From the NCBI GenBank assembly GCA_016711045.1, contig JADJTT010000002.1, positions 434,001 through 498,000 on the forward strand: a stretch of DNA of 64,000 nt, written 5' to 3'. Made by a program: the position numbers and the translations under genes. Origin of the DNA: Saprospirales bacterium (GTDB lineage Bacteria; Bacteroidota; Bacteroidia; Chitinophagales; Saprospiraceae). Of the stretch, positions 50,726 to 59,484 are shown one piece after another; positions within the stretch are counted from its first letter, which is position 1; every line of letters starts with the position of its first letter. The notes under the pieces were generated by a model, which saw only the letters and a program-made list of their open reading frames with translations, searched no databases and was not told where the DNA came from.

Positions 50726-52231
50726 ATGGGAATCATCATCAGGCAAAGCGTCCGGCAAAGTATTGTCCAGTATATCGGGATCAGCATCGGGCTGCTGAGC
50801 ACGCTGTTTATTTATCCCCTGGCGCTTTCCGAATTGGGGCTGCTACGCTTTATCATCAACACGGCCCAATTGGTGACACCCTTTTGTTTACTGGGCACAC
50901 CGGTATTGGCGGTGCGTTTTTTTCCCATCTTTCGGGATGAGGCTACCCGGCATCACGGGTTCTTGTCGCTTCTTCAACTTATAGCCCTGGCAGGCGTGCT
51001 GGTGTTTGCCCTTCTCTATTTTGCTTTCAGCCGTCAATTTGCCGCACTATTTGCCGACCAACCGGCCGAGTACCTGCCCTTTTTGCCCTATGCCGTACCG
51101 CTGGTATTTTTTATGGTATTTGGCTTTTTGTATACGAGTTTTGCCTCCAACTTTCACAAAGTGCTCTATCCGGCCATTTTCAACGAGTTGCTTGTAAAGA
51201 TCGGGGTACCTGTTTTAGTACTGTTCTTTTTTCTGAAATGGATAGACCTCGGCGCCATGATGAACGGCATGCTGCTGGTTTTTCTGGCCGTCATGCTGGC
51301 ACAGGCATTCTATCTTGTCAGCCTGGGGCAATTTTCCTTCCGCCTGCCCGATCCCGGTTTTATCACCCGGCCCCTGCAAAAAGAACTTTTCCAATTCGGG
51401 TCGGTGAATATTTTGAGCAACTGGGCATACATGCTTTCCAACCGGATTGACATTTTTATGCTGGGGCTTCTCCTCGGGCCCGGCGCGTTTAAAGGAGTGG
51501 GTATTTATTCCATTCTATATATCATCAGCGAAGTGATTGATACGCCCAGGAAGGCGGTGATGAATATTTCTTCCCCCATTATTGCCGAAGCCTGGAAAAA
51601 AAATGACCTCGCCCATTTAAATGAACTGTACGAAAAATCCACCCTCAACCAATTCCTGGCCGGGCTGTTCCTGTTTATTGGCATTTGGGCCGGGCTAGAC
51701 GGACTGTTTGTGCTGATGCCCAATGGGGCTGAAATCGCTGGTTTTCGCTGGGTGGTATTTTTCCTCGGACTCAGTAAAGTATCTGAAATGCTTACGGGGG
51801 TCAATTCGCTGATCATCCAGCATTCCCGCTACTTTCGGTTCAACTTTTACTCGGTATTATTACTGGCAGTCATCAACATTCTCAACAACCTCTGGTTAAT
51901 TCCCAAATACGGCATGCTGGGCGCGGCGATTGCGACGTTCATTTCGGTGGTCCTTTTCAACCTCGCCAAGTTTCTCTTCCTCCGTATCAAACTGGGCATG
52001 AACCCCTTCACCCTGGGCACATTGGCTATCCTGCTCACCGGATTGCTTGCAATAGGGCTGGGCTATCTGGTGCCGATACCCGCTACCAATCCCTGGCTTG
52101 CCTTGGTGGGACTGATCGTGCGTTCGGCTGTCATCACGGGCGTTTACCTCGGGATCATACTCTATTTCCGAATCTCACCCGATTTGAACGGCCTGGTCAA
52201 CCGGTTTATCAAGCGAATTCTCAAAAAATAA
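50726..52231 (+). CDS. Polysaccharide flippase (MOP superfamily)
   Basis: 501 residues with 12-14 membrane helices. N-terminal GIIIRQSVRQSIVQYIGISI and the central SVNILSNWAYMLSNRIDIFM / LLGPGAFKGVGIYSILYIIS are characteristic of Wzx/MOP oligosaccharide flippases. It would move lipid-linked glycans across the inner membrane. It starts 5 bases after the YfhO-like gene and precedes a GT2 gene, so the three form a surface-glycan operon. The stop is 10 bases from a heptamer/hairpin repeat. Confidence 0.88.
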   Translation: MGIIIRQSVRQSIVQYIGISIGLLSTLFIYPLALSELGLLRFIINTAQLVTPFCLLGTPVLAVRFFPIFRDEATRHHGFLSLLQLIALAGVLVFALLYFAFSRQFAALFADQPAEYLPFLPYAVPLVFFMVFGFLYTSFASNFHKVLYPAIFNELLVKIGVPVLVLFFFLKWIDLGAMMNGMLLVFLAVMLAQAFYLVSLGQFSFRLPDPGFITRPLQKELFQFGSVNILSNWAYMLSNRIDIFMLGLLLGPGAFKGVGIYSILYIISEVIDTPRKAVMNISSPIIAEAWKKNDLAHLNELYEKSTLNQFLAGLFLFIGIWAGLDGLFVLMPNGAEIAGFRWVVFFLGLSKVSEMLTGVNSLIIQHSRYFRFNFYSVLLLAVINILNNLWLIPKYGMLGAAIATFISVVLFNLAKFLFLRIKLGMNPFTLGTLAILLTGLLAIGLGYLVPIPATNPWLALVGLIVRSAVITGVYLGIILYFRISPDLNGLVNRFIKRILKK

Positions 52232-52240
52232 AAACAACCG

Positions 52241-52283
52241 CCAATCACGAATCACCCCTCGATAACTATCGGGGACCAATCAC
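52241..52283. repeat. AATCACG heptamers with a CTATCGGGG hairpin
   Basis: CCAATCACGAATCACCCC leads into CGATA-AC-TATCG and GGGGACCAATCAC. The stem CCCC(T)CGATA/TATCGGGGG-type is 52255-52274. The string CTATCGGGGACCAATCAC differs by one base from 21428-21445. Confidence 0.65.
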
Positions 52284-52302
52284 TTTTCCGTACTTTTACC
52301 TC

Positions 52303-53286
52303 ATGAAACTGTCGATCATCATCCGGTGTTTGAATGAAGAGAAGCATATCGGCAAACTACTGGCCGGTATCGTGGAGCAGACGTTGAAGGATGTCGAAAT
52401 TATCGTGGTGGATAGTGGCTCTAAAGATGCGACCCTGAGTATTGCCAGCCATTTTCCGGTAAAGATCATTTCCATTAAACCGGAGGATTTTTCCTTTGGA
52501 TATGCGCTCAATGTAGGTTGTGCAGAAGCCACGGGAGATATACTTTTGTTTGCAAGTGCCCACGTGTATCCCGTATTCAATGACTGGCTCCAATTCATGC
52601 TGGAGCCTTTTTCCGACGAACAGGTCGCGCTCGTATACGGGAAGCAACAGGGCAACGAATATAGCCGGTACTCGGAGCACCAGATCTTTGCCAAATGGTT
52701 TCCGGAAGAGTCTACGCGCAACCAGTTGCATCCCTTTTGCAACAATGCCAACTGCGCTATTCGGCGGAAATTGTGGAAGGAACAACCTTTTGATGAGACG
52801 CTGACCGGGTTGGAAGACATAGACTGGGCGAAAAAAATCCTGGAAAAGGGTTGGCGGATCGCCTATCAGGCCCAGGCCGCCATTGTACATGTACACGAGG
52901 AACGCTGGAAAAATATTTTCAACCGGTACCGGCGTGAAGCTATCGCCCTCCGGTTGATCATGAAGCACGAGAAATTCAACTTTTATACGTTCTCTACCCT
53001 CCTGCTAAAAAACTGGTGGAGCGATTACCGGCAAGCCCTGCACGATGGAGTATTTTGGAAAAATATGGGCAGCATTTTCATGTTTCGCCTCATGCAATTT
53101 TGGGGCACTTACCGGGGCTATAAGCAATCATATCTACTTGATAATCAGGTTCGGGAGCGGTTTTATTATCCGAAAGGATACATTGCCAAGCCCAAGCCCG
53201 ACGAGGATTCCACACGCAAGATCGACTACACCCATGTTCAGCCTCCCGGGCCCGGCGCCACTTCTGTAAAACCACCTTCCAAATGA
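52303..53286 (+). CDS. Family 2 glycosyltransferase
   Basis: 327 residues. Start MKLSIIIRCLNEEKHIGKLL is typical GT2. EIIVVDSGSKDATLSIA near residue 33 binds the nucleotide; NVGCAEATGDILLFASAHVY stands at the usual DxD position but without a clear Asp-x-Asp (ASAH instead). GLEDIDWAKKILEKGWRIAY is the later acidic ED motif, and the C-terminal ~90 residues are basic. Probably adds a sugar to the glycan exported by the flippase. A TACTTTTA sits only 5 bases before the ATG, too close to be its promoter. The stop overlaps a tiny downstream ORF. Confidence 0.88.
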   Translation: MKLSIIIRCLNEEKHIGKLLAGIVEQTLKDVEIIVVDSGSKDATLSIASHFPVKIISIKPEDFSFGYALNVGCAEATGDILLFASAHVYPVFNDWLQFMLEPFSDEQVALVYGKQQGNEYSRYSEHQIFAKWFPEESTRNQLHPFCNNANCAIRRKLWKEQPFDETLTGLEDIDWAKKILEKGWRIAYQAQAAIVHVHEERWKNIFNRYRREAIALRLIMKHEKFNFYTFSTLLLKNWWSDYRQALHDGVFWKNMGSIFMFRLMQFWGTYRGYKQSYLLDNQVRERFYYPKGYIAKPKPDEDSTRKIDYTHVQPPGPGATSVKPPSK

Positions 53287-53393
53287 GTCAATTGCTGGAT
53301 ATTTCCGCACCGCTGCATTTTGTCGACGGTGGAAAAACGACCGAAGAAGTATCCCTGGAAAAATTGATCGGTCCCTGCCAAAATGAAGGGTAG
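53283..53393 (+). pseudogene. Remnant of a cyclase/arylformamidase-family gene (36 codons)
   Basis: Reads SAPLHFVDGGKTTEEVSLEK followed by LIGPC before a stop at 53393. The order APLHF-DGGKT-x-LEKLIGP is the central metal-site segment of the cyclase/kynurenine-formamidase family, which normally has ~210-260 residues. Everything before and after it is missing. The ATG overlaps the TGA of the glycosyltransferase, so the fragment may still be translated, but it cannot be an enzyme. Based on motif recall; a chance match is possible though unlikely. Confidence 0.5.
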
Positions 53394-53447
53394 CCGACAA
53401 TTTTTTCCTTAGCTGTATGCAACCCTGCACTGGGGTGAAATTACCCC

Positions 53448-53455
53448 TATATTTG
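53448..53455 (+). promoter_or_regulatory. -7 promoter element of the metalloprotease gene
   Basis: TATATTTG fits TAnnTTTG, 56 bases before the ATG at 53512. A small palindrome, GGGGT-gaaatt-ACCCC (53432-53447), directly precedes it and could bind a regulator. Confidence 0.55.
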
Positions 53456-53511
53456 ATATCCCAAGCCAAATGCGGTAGTTATCTATTTAACCGTTTTTAA
53501 ACCCATCTGAC

Positions 53512-56500
53512 ATGTTCCGTTCCTTTACGTTGTTTTTGGCGCTCACAATTTGGGGCACGCTTTTCTGTGCGCCCCTCCTGGCACAAGATGCCTCTCCCTG
53601 GACCCAAATACCCGAAGCTGCCCTGCCCCGGGATTTGGGGGAACGGCGGATAATCCCAAATGCCTATCAGACTTTCCACCTGGATATTGCTGCCCTGGAA
53701 ACCACATTACAGGATGTCCCGCTTCGCTTCAGTGAGGCAGCAGATCAAACGACTGTAACGCTTTCCATTCCTCTTCCCAACGGGGGAACCCGCAGCTTTC
53801 GCATCCTGGAAGCACCCGTCATGCACCCGGATCTGGCCCGGAAATTTCCGCAGATCCGTACCTTTACCGGCACGGGCATCGATGCACCGGGCGCCACGGC
53901 ACGCCTGGACTGGACACCCCAGGGCTTCCACGCCTTGATCCACTTTCCCGGCCAGGGCACGGTCTATGTAGATCCCTACGCGTTTCCAGACCGCGAATAT
54001 TACCTGAGCTATTACAAGGCAGACTTTCAGAAAAAGGATACCGAGCCGTTCAAATGCTATTTTGACGAATTCAATGAAACGGATGACTCGCCCAAACCGG
54101 GACAGGATCTGCCGGAACTGAACGGTGACTGCAAACTACGTACTTACCGCTTGGCGCTGGCCTGCACGGGTGAATACGCCACCTACCACGGCGGCACCGT
54201 TCCAAGCGTGCTCGCGGCCATGGCCACTTCCATGAACCGGGTGAACGGGGTCTTCGAACGCGATAATGGCGTAACCATGGTTATGGTGCCCAACAACGAC
54301 CTCATTGTCTTCCTCAACGCCAACACGGACCCCTACACCAACGGCAACGGAAGCGCCATGTTGACGCAAAATATCAACACCTGCAACAACATAATCGGCT
54401 CGGCCAACTACGACATCGGCCATGTGTTCAGCACCGGCGGTGGCGGGGTAGCCTACCTGTCTTGCGTCTGCGGCTCCAGCAAAGCAGGGGGCGTGACCGG
54501 AAATTCCAGCCCGGTGGGAGACCCTTTCGATATCGACTATGTGGCCCACGAAATGGGCCACCAGTATGGCGGTCGCCATACCCAAAACAACTCCTGCAAC
54601 CGCGACAACAACTCCTGCTATGAGCCCGGAAGCGCCTCCACGATCATGGGATATGCCGGTATCTGTTCGCCCGACGTACAGAGCCATTCCGACGACTATT
54701 TTCATGTGAACAGCCTGATCCTCATGAGCAGCTTTGTCACGGGATCGGGAAATGGATGTGCGCAATCGACCAACAACAATAATAGCCAGCCCACTGCCGA
54801 GGCGGGAGCCAACTATGTCATTCCAAAAGGCACGCCATTCGTGTTGACCGGCACCGGTTCCGACCCAAACGGCGACCCTATCACCTATTGCTGGGAGCAA
54901 TATGATAAAGAGGTCGCGACCATGCCCCCTTCGGCGAACAGCACGAGCGGCCCTGCTTTTCGATCGTTGGATCCAACGACCTCCAACCTGCGGTATTTCC
55001 CGAATCTCGACGCCATTGTAAACAATACCAGCCCGACCTGGGAGGTATTGTCTAACGTCGGCCGGACCTATAGCTTCCGGCTCACCGTGCGTGACAACCA
55101 CCCCAATGGCGGCTGTGCCTTCCAGGATAATATGGGCGTAACGGTGGCCGGCGGCGCCGGGCCTTTTCTCGTCACCTATCCCAATACGTTTGAAAGTTGG
55201 GCGGCATTTAGCCAGCAAACTGTTACCTGGAACGTAGCCAATACGACGGCTTCGCCAGTGAGTTGCCAAAATGTCGACATTTTACTGTCGCTCGATGGGG
55301 GGTATACCTACCCGGTCACCCTGGCCACCAATACGGCTAATGACGGGTCAGAGGTCATTAATGTGCCCTACAACCCTACCACCACGGCGCGTGTGATGGT
55401 TCGGGGTTCCAACAACATCTTCTTCGACATTTCAAACCAGAACTTTACGATCACGGCCCCGCAGCAAACCTTTTTCCTGGCATTGGCGCCGCCTCAACAG
55501 CAAGCTTGCCCAGGGAATGTGACCACCTATACGATCCTGCTCACTCCTTTTGGTGGATATACCGGGACAGCATCTATCAATGTAACAGGACTACCGGCCG
55601 GCATCAACGCAGTGGTATCGCCCAATCCGGCGCCTATCCCCGGCGGTGCCAATCTCGTGATCACAGCCCTGCCGGGAAGCGGACTGGAGGGATTGTTCAA
55701 CTTTACTGTCACGGCCACCAACCAGTTTGAAACCCAATCGACAGTGGGAAGCTTTTTCCTGCACCCCGATCCGCCCAGCCAGGTAGCACTACTTGCTCCG
55801 ACTAACGGCGCCGCCGATGTGGCATTGCAACCCACTTTTGAATGGACCTCAGCCCCCACAGCGACCTTCTACCATTTTCAACTGGCTTCGGATCCCAACT
55901 TCAGCAACGTGCTGATCAACCTGCCGATGCTAAACACCACCAGTTTCACACCTGGTAGCCCCCTCCCGCAAAGCACGGCCCTCTACTGGCATGTCAAACC
56001 GTTTAATGAATGCGGCGGACCAGGGTTTGGAGGGACCTTTTCCTTTAAAACCATTACCCTTGTTCCGCCCGACACCTGTGTGGTCTTCCAGGGAGAGAAC
56101 CTGCCGATGGACCTTAAGCCCGGCATGACTAACAGTGCGTTGATCCATATTGCGGTTCCAGGCACCATCACGGATGTCAATGTGCAGAAGATTTCCATTA
56201 CTCATCCGAAGATCAGCCAGATGGCTGCCGGGCTCTACAGCCCTATGGGCACGCCGGCAACCCTGTTCAGCACCCTCTGTTCCGGAAGTAATGAGGAAAA
56301 TCTCTTCCTCTACCTCGATGACGAAGCGACGAAAAATTACAGCCAGATCCCTTGTCCGCCAGTGGATATGCAAAACCATTATAAGGCCAAAAGTCTTTTG
56401 AGTGTATACGACGGGGAAGAGATCGAGGGCGAATGGGAGTTGCAGGTCATCGTCTTCCCTACTGCCGGGAGCGGTACCCTCCAAAACTGGTCGTTGGAGG

Positions 56501-57801
56501 TCTGTTACATCCCCGGCGGCACGGAGCCGCTGGGCTATGAATTGACAACCCTCAATGCCTCCTGCCACGGGCAGGCAGATGGATCGGCCAGTGTGGCGCC
56601 GACCGGTGGAACAGGCGTGTACACGGTAAATTGGAGCAACGGCCAATCGGGCGCCAGCATTTCCGGATTGCCCGCCGGCGGTTATTCCGTGACGGTATCA
56701 GATGGGATTACCAGTTTGAGCGAGACCTTTCTGATCACTCAGCCTCCGGCCATTTTGATGAACCTGTTTGTCACCAATGCCCAAAACGGCGACGATGGAG
56801 CTATTGACCTGACCGTCAGCGGAGGGGTTTCTCCTTATTCCTATCAATGGTCGAATGGAGAGACAACAGAGGACATCTCCGGCCTGGAACCCGGCACGTA
56901 TTGTGTGGTAGTAACCGATGCTTCCGGATGTAAGGCCGAATCTTGTGTGACCGTCTCGGGACCGACCTCTTGCGCCCCCTGGGTGCCCATCACGATCACG
57001 CCGGCAGGTAGTAACTGTTTCATCGAATGGAACTTCATCCCCGGTGCTTCCAAATACCTGATCCGTTACCAACCCGTAGGCAATCCGCCCAACGTTTGGG
57101 TTCAAAAAGAAGTGAACGGAAACTACAACACCATCGTATTGGTCAGCTTGGTGCCCGGCACAGACTATGTGTTTCAGACCGCCACCTTGTGTAATGAAGA
57201 ATTAACAGAGTGGTCTAACAATTACTATTTTACGACCAAGGCAGATGCCTACAACGACTGTAAATCCTGGGTACCTGGTACAATTACCACGACGACCAAT
57301 ACCGCGTCGATACAGATCCTGCCCGTACCCGGGGCTGTGCAATACCTGATCCGGTACCGGGTTTCGGGCGGCTCCACCTGGTTATCGGCCCAAACCCAGA
57401 CCACTGTGTTCAACCTCAGCAATTTGTTGCCCGGAACTGCCTACGAGTTCCGTACCCAAACCAAATGTGCAAGCGGCTGGACCTCCTACCTTTCTGCCAT
57501 CACCTACCTGTTTACGACGCAGGGTGGAGAGATGAAAGGAGGACCGATAGCTGGATCAGGCGCCGGCACGGAATTTAGCCTGCAGCCCAACCCGGCACAG
57601 GAATTTCTGGAGGTCATGAACCTGCCGGCCAATGCGTCTTCCATGGTGGTGACAGCCCTCAGCGGAGAGCGGGTACTGCAACAGCCTGTCCTCGAAGGGC
57701 AGCCGATATTGAATGTTAGCCAGCTTCCAGCAGGTATGTATTTCCTTACCGTAACCGGAGAGGGCATGTTGCCGATGACGAAGCGGTTTGTGAAAGAGTA
57801 A
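53512..57801 (+). CDS. Secreted M12-type zinc metalloprotease with P-domain, SprB, FN3 and T9SS tail
   Basis: 1429 residues. Leader RSFTLFLALTIWGTLFCAPL. After a propeptide-like region (~25-210) comes the catalytic domain with the metzincin motif HEMGHQYGGRH at residues 346-356 and a downstream SIMG-like turn STIMGYAGIC. Ig/PKD-like domains follow (~425-780), with an FN3-like one near 770-860. A proprotein-convertase P-domain spans ~861-1003 (LPMDLKPGMTNSALIHIAVP ... GEWELQVIVFP). Two SprB-type repeats (~1010-1150: GSASVAPTGGTGVYTVNWSN, GVSPYSYQWSNGETTEDISG) and two FN3-like repeats follow. The ending is a Por secretion tail (FSLQPNPAQEFLEV ... LPAGMYFLTV). It is exported by T9SS and probably degrades external protein. 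Confidence 0.93.
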   Translation: MFRSFTLFLALTIWGTLFCAPLLAQDASPWTQIPEAALPRDLGERRIIPNAYQTFHLDIAALETTLQDVPLRFSEAADQTTVTLSIPLPNGGTRSFRILEAPVMHPDLARKFPQIRTFTGTGIDAPGATARLDWTPQGFHALIHFPGQGTVYVDPYAFPDREYYLSYYKADFQKKDTEPFKCYFDEFNETDDSPKPGQDLPELNGDCKLRTYRLALACTGEYATYHGGTVPSVLAAMATSMNRVNGVFERDNGVTMVMVPNNDLIVFLNANTDPYTNGNGSAMLTQNINTCNNIIGSANYDIGHVFSTGGGGVAYLSCVCGSSKAGGVTGNSSPVGDPFDIDYVAHEMGHQYGGRHTQNNSCNRDNNSCYEPGSASTIMGYAGICSPDVQSHSDDYFHVNSLILMSSFVTGSGNGCAQSTNNNNSQPTAEAGANYVIPKGTPFVLTGTGSDPNGDPITYCWEQYDKEVATMPPSANSTSGPAFRSLDPTTSNLRYFPNLDAIVNNTSPTWEVLSNVGRTYSFRLTVRDNHPNGGCAFQDNMGVTVAGGAGPFLVTYPNTFESWAAFSQQTVTWNVANTTASPVSCQNVDILLSLDGGYTYPVTLATNTANDGSEVINVPYNPTTTARVMVRGSNNIFFDISNQNFTITAPQQTFFLALAPPQQQACPGNVTTYTILLTPFGGYTGTASINVTGLPAGINAVVSPNPAPIPGGANLVITALPGSGLEGLFNFTVTATNQFETQSTVGSFFLHPDPPSQVALLAPTNGAADVALQPTFEWTSAPTATFYHFQLASDPNFSNVLINLPMLNTTSFTPGSPLPQSTALYWHVKPFNECGGPGFGGTFSFKTITLVPPDTCVVFQGENLPMDLKPGMTNSALIHIAVPGTITDVNVQKISITHPKISQMAAGLYSPMGTPATLFSTLCSGSNEENLFLYLDDEATKNYSQIPCPPVDMQNHYKAKSLLSVYDGEEIEGEWELQVIVFPTAGSGTLQNWSLEVCYIPGGTEPLGYELTTLNASCHGQADGSASVAPTGGTGVYTVNWSNGQSGASISGLPAGGYSVTVSDGITSLSETFLITQPPAILMNLFVTNAQNGDDGAIDLTVSGGVSPYSYQWSNGETTEDISGLEPGTYCVVVTDASGCKAESCVTVSGPTSCAPWVPITITPAGSNCFIEWNFIPGASKYLIRYQPVGNPPNVWVQKEVNGNYNTIVLVSLVPGTDYVFQTATLCNEELTEWSNNYYFTTKADAYNDCKSWVPGTITTTTNTASIQILPVPGAVQYLIRYRVSGGSTWLSAQTQTTVFNLSNLLPGTAYEFRTQTKCASGWTSYLSAITYLFTTQGGEMKGGPIAGSGAGTEFSLQPNPAQEFLEVMNLPANASSMVVTALSGERVLQQPVLEGQPILNVSQLPAGMYFLTVTGEGMLPMTKRFVKE

Positions 57802-57803
57802 TC

Positions 57804-58526
57804 ATGCGAATAAACCTTTGGTCGAGCCCGCGGAATGTATCGACGGCGCTCATGTACTCTTTTGCGCAGCGCAGCGATACCACCGTAGTGGATGAGCCGT
57901 TGTATGCCTACTATTTGTCCCGGCAGGTAGCCCAGGTTGCGCATCCGGGGGAAACGGAGATACTGAAAAGCCAGTCGACCGATGCGGAGGAGGTGGTCCG
58001 GGAGATGGTATCCGGCGCCAGTGAGCGGCCTGTGGTTTTTTTCAAACAAATGACCCACCATCTGGTGGAGATGGATTTGGATTTTTTGGAAAAGATGGAG
58101 AATGTCATGCTCATTCGCGACCACAGGGCCATGCTCTTTTCCTATGCCAAGGTAATCCCCAATCCGACAATCCGGGATTTGGGTATCGAGCAGCAATTGG
58201 AGCTGGTACATTACCTGGAAGCTATTGGAAAATTAACAGCCGTATTGGACGCTAAAGACCTGTTGATGAATCCCGCCCACGTGTTGACGGAATTGTGCAG
58301 GCGTCTGGGCATCCCTTTCGATGAACGCATGTTGAACTGGGAGGCCGGTGCGCGGCCGGAAGATGGAGTATGGGCAAAATACTGGTATAGCACTGTGCAT
58401 CACTCTACCGGCTTCCAACCATACCAGGCCCCCCTGGACGCATTGCCCCCACACCTGGAGGACGTGGCCGAGAAGTGCCAGCCCCTTTATGCCGAATTGT
58501 ATCACCACGCCATTAAAGCACCCTGA
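57804..58526 (+). CDS. Sulfotransferase-like family protein
   Basis: 240 residues. INLWSSPRNVSTALMYSFAQ at the N-terminus is the P-loop-like PAPS 5'-phosphate region in the variant SSPRNVSTALM, followed by TVVDEPLYAYYL. The 3'-phosphate region is less clear (VMLIRDHRAMLFSYAKV). This branch is a sulfotransferase-like NTPase fold often found next to class IV aminotransferases; the reaction is not established. It starts 2 bases after the protease stop and ends 3 bases before the aminotransferase, so the three are likely one transcript. Confidence 0.78.
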   Translation: MRINLWSSPRNVSTALMYSFAQRSDTTVVDEPLYAYYLSRQVAQVAHPGETEILKSQSTDAEEVVREMVSGASERPVVFFKQMTHHLVEMDLDFLEKMENVMLIRDHRAMLFSYAKVIPNPTIRDLGIEQQLELVHYLEAIGKLTAVLDAKDLLMNPAHVLTELCRRLGIPFDERMLNWEAGARPEDGVWAKYWYSTVHHSTGFQPYQAPLDALPPHLEDVAEKCQPLYAELYHHAIKAP

Positions 58527-58529
58527 ACC

Positions 58530-59429
58530 ATGTTGCAACCATACAACCCGAAAAACGCCGACATTCTGGTTTCCATCAATGGACAGCTCTACCCCCGCCG
58601 GGAGGCAAAGGTCTCCGTGTTCGACAGTGCCGTTCAGGGCGGCGATGCCGTATGGGAAGGCATCCGGGTTTACCAGGGCCGGATCTTTCACCTCGAAGAA
58701 CACCTCGACCGGTTGTTCGACTCGGCGCATGCGTTGGCTTTCCAGAATTTGCCGAGGCGGGAATTCGTGCATGAAGCCATCCTCAACATTTTGAAAGCCA
58801 ATGATATGCGCGATGGCGTGCACATCCGGCTGACGCTCACCCGCGGGGAAAAGGTGACCTCCGGGATGGACCCCCGCCTCAATCAGTCGGGCTGTACCCT
58901 GATCGTGCTTGCGGAGTGGAAAGCGCCTGTATTTCCGCCCGAGATCACGCTTATCACCTCGGCCATCCGGCGAAACAGCCCGGCTTTTCTGGATAGCAAA
59001 ATCCACCACAACAACCTGCTCAACAATATCCTGGCCAAGATCGAGGCCAACCACGCAGGCGCCGATGGAGCCCTCATGCTCGACGAGCGGGGATTTGTCG
59101 CGGAGGCCAACGATGTAAACCTGTTCTGTATCCGGAAAGGCATCGTTTACACCCCTTTTCCCGATGCCTGCCTGCCTGGTATCACGAGAGGGACGGTGTT
59201 GGATATCTGCCGGGAGCACGGCATTCCTTGCCGGGAGCGCAACCTTTCTTTGACGGAGTTTTACACAGCCGACGAGGTATTTGCCACTGGAACGATGGGA
59301 GAGCTCACCCGGGTAGGTATGATTGACGGTCGTCCCATCGTGAATAAGCACGGGAGTTCTGTGCTGGAAACCCTTCAGGATCATTACCACGAAATGACCA
59401 GGCAGGAGGGAACGGTTATTCCTTTTTAA
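58530..59429 (+). CDS. Class IV aminotransferase (branched-chain aminotransferase-like)
   Basis: 299 residues of fold-type IV PLP enzymes. SVFDSAVQGGDAVWEGIRVY near residue 29, LEEHLDRLFDSAHAL, VHIRLTLTRGEKVTSGMDPR, the Schiff-base lysine in SAIRRNSPAFLDSKIHHNNL near residue 158, and MLDERGFVAEANDVNLFCIR plus PFPDACLPGITRGTVLDICR further on. It could serve in branched-chain amino acid or D-amino acid metabolism; IlvE is the likeliest but not proven because no ilv genes are adjacent. Its partner is the upstream sulfotransferase-like gene. Confidence 0.88.
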   Translation: MLQPYNPKNADILVSINGQLYPRREAKVSVFDSAVQGGDAVWEGIRVYQGRIFHLEEHLDRLFDSAHALAFQNLPRREFVHEAILNILKANDMRDGVHIRLTLTRGEKVTSGMDPRLNQSGCTLIVLAEWKAPVFPPEITLITSAIRRNSPAFLDSKIHHNNLLNNILAKIEANHAGADGALMLDERGFVAEANDVNLFCIRKGIVYTPFPDACLPGITRGTVLDICREHGIPCRERNLSLTEFYTADEVFATGTMGELTRVGMIDGRPIVNKHGSSVLETLQDHYHEMTRQEGTVIPF

Positions 59430-59454
59430 AAAAACAATAGCACAAAAACCTGAC

Positions 59455-59475
59455 TACTTTGTAAACAAAGTACTT
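59455..59475. promoter_or_regulatory. Palindromic motif downstream of the aminotransferase gene
   Basis: TACTTTGT-AA-ACAAAGTA, then CTT. Identical in arms and flank to the motif at 16407-16426. Each half is a TACTTTG promoter-like element, so it may drive transcription in one or both directions. Confidence 0.5.
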
Positions 59476-59484
59476 TAATGTTTT

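Noticed and set aside
52291..52298. TACTTTTA as the promoter of the GT2 gene at 52303
   Set aside because: Only four bases separate it from the ATG, leaving no room for a transcript start upstream of the codon.
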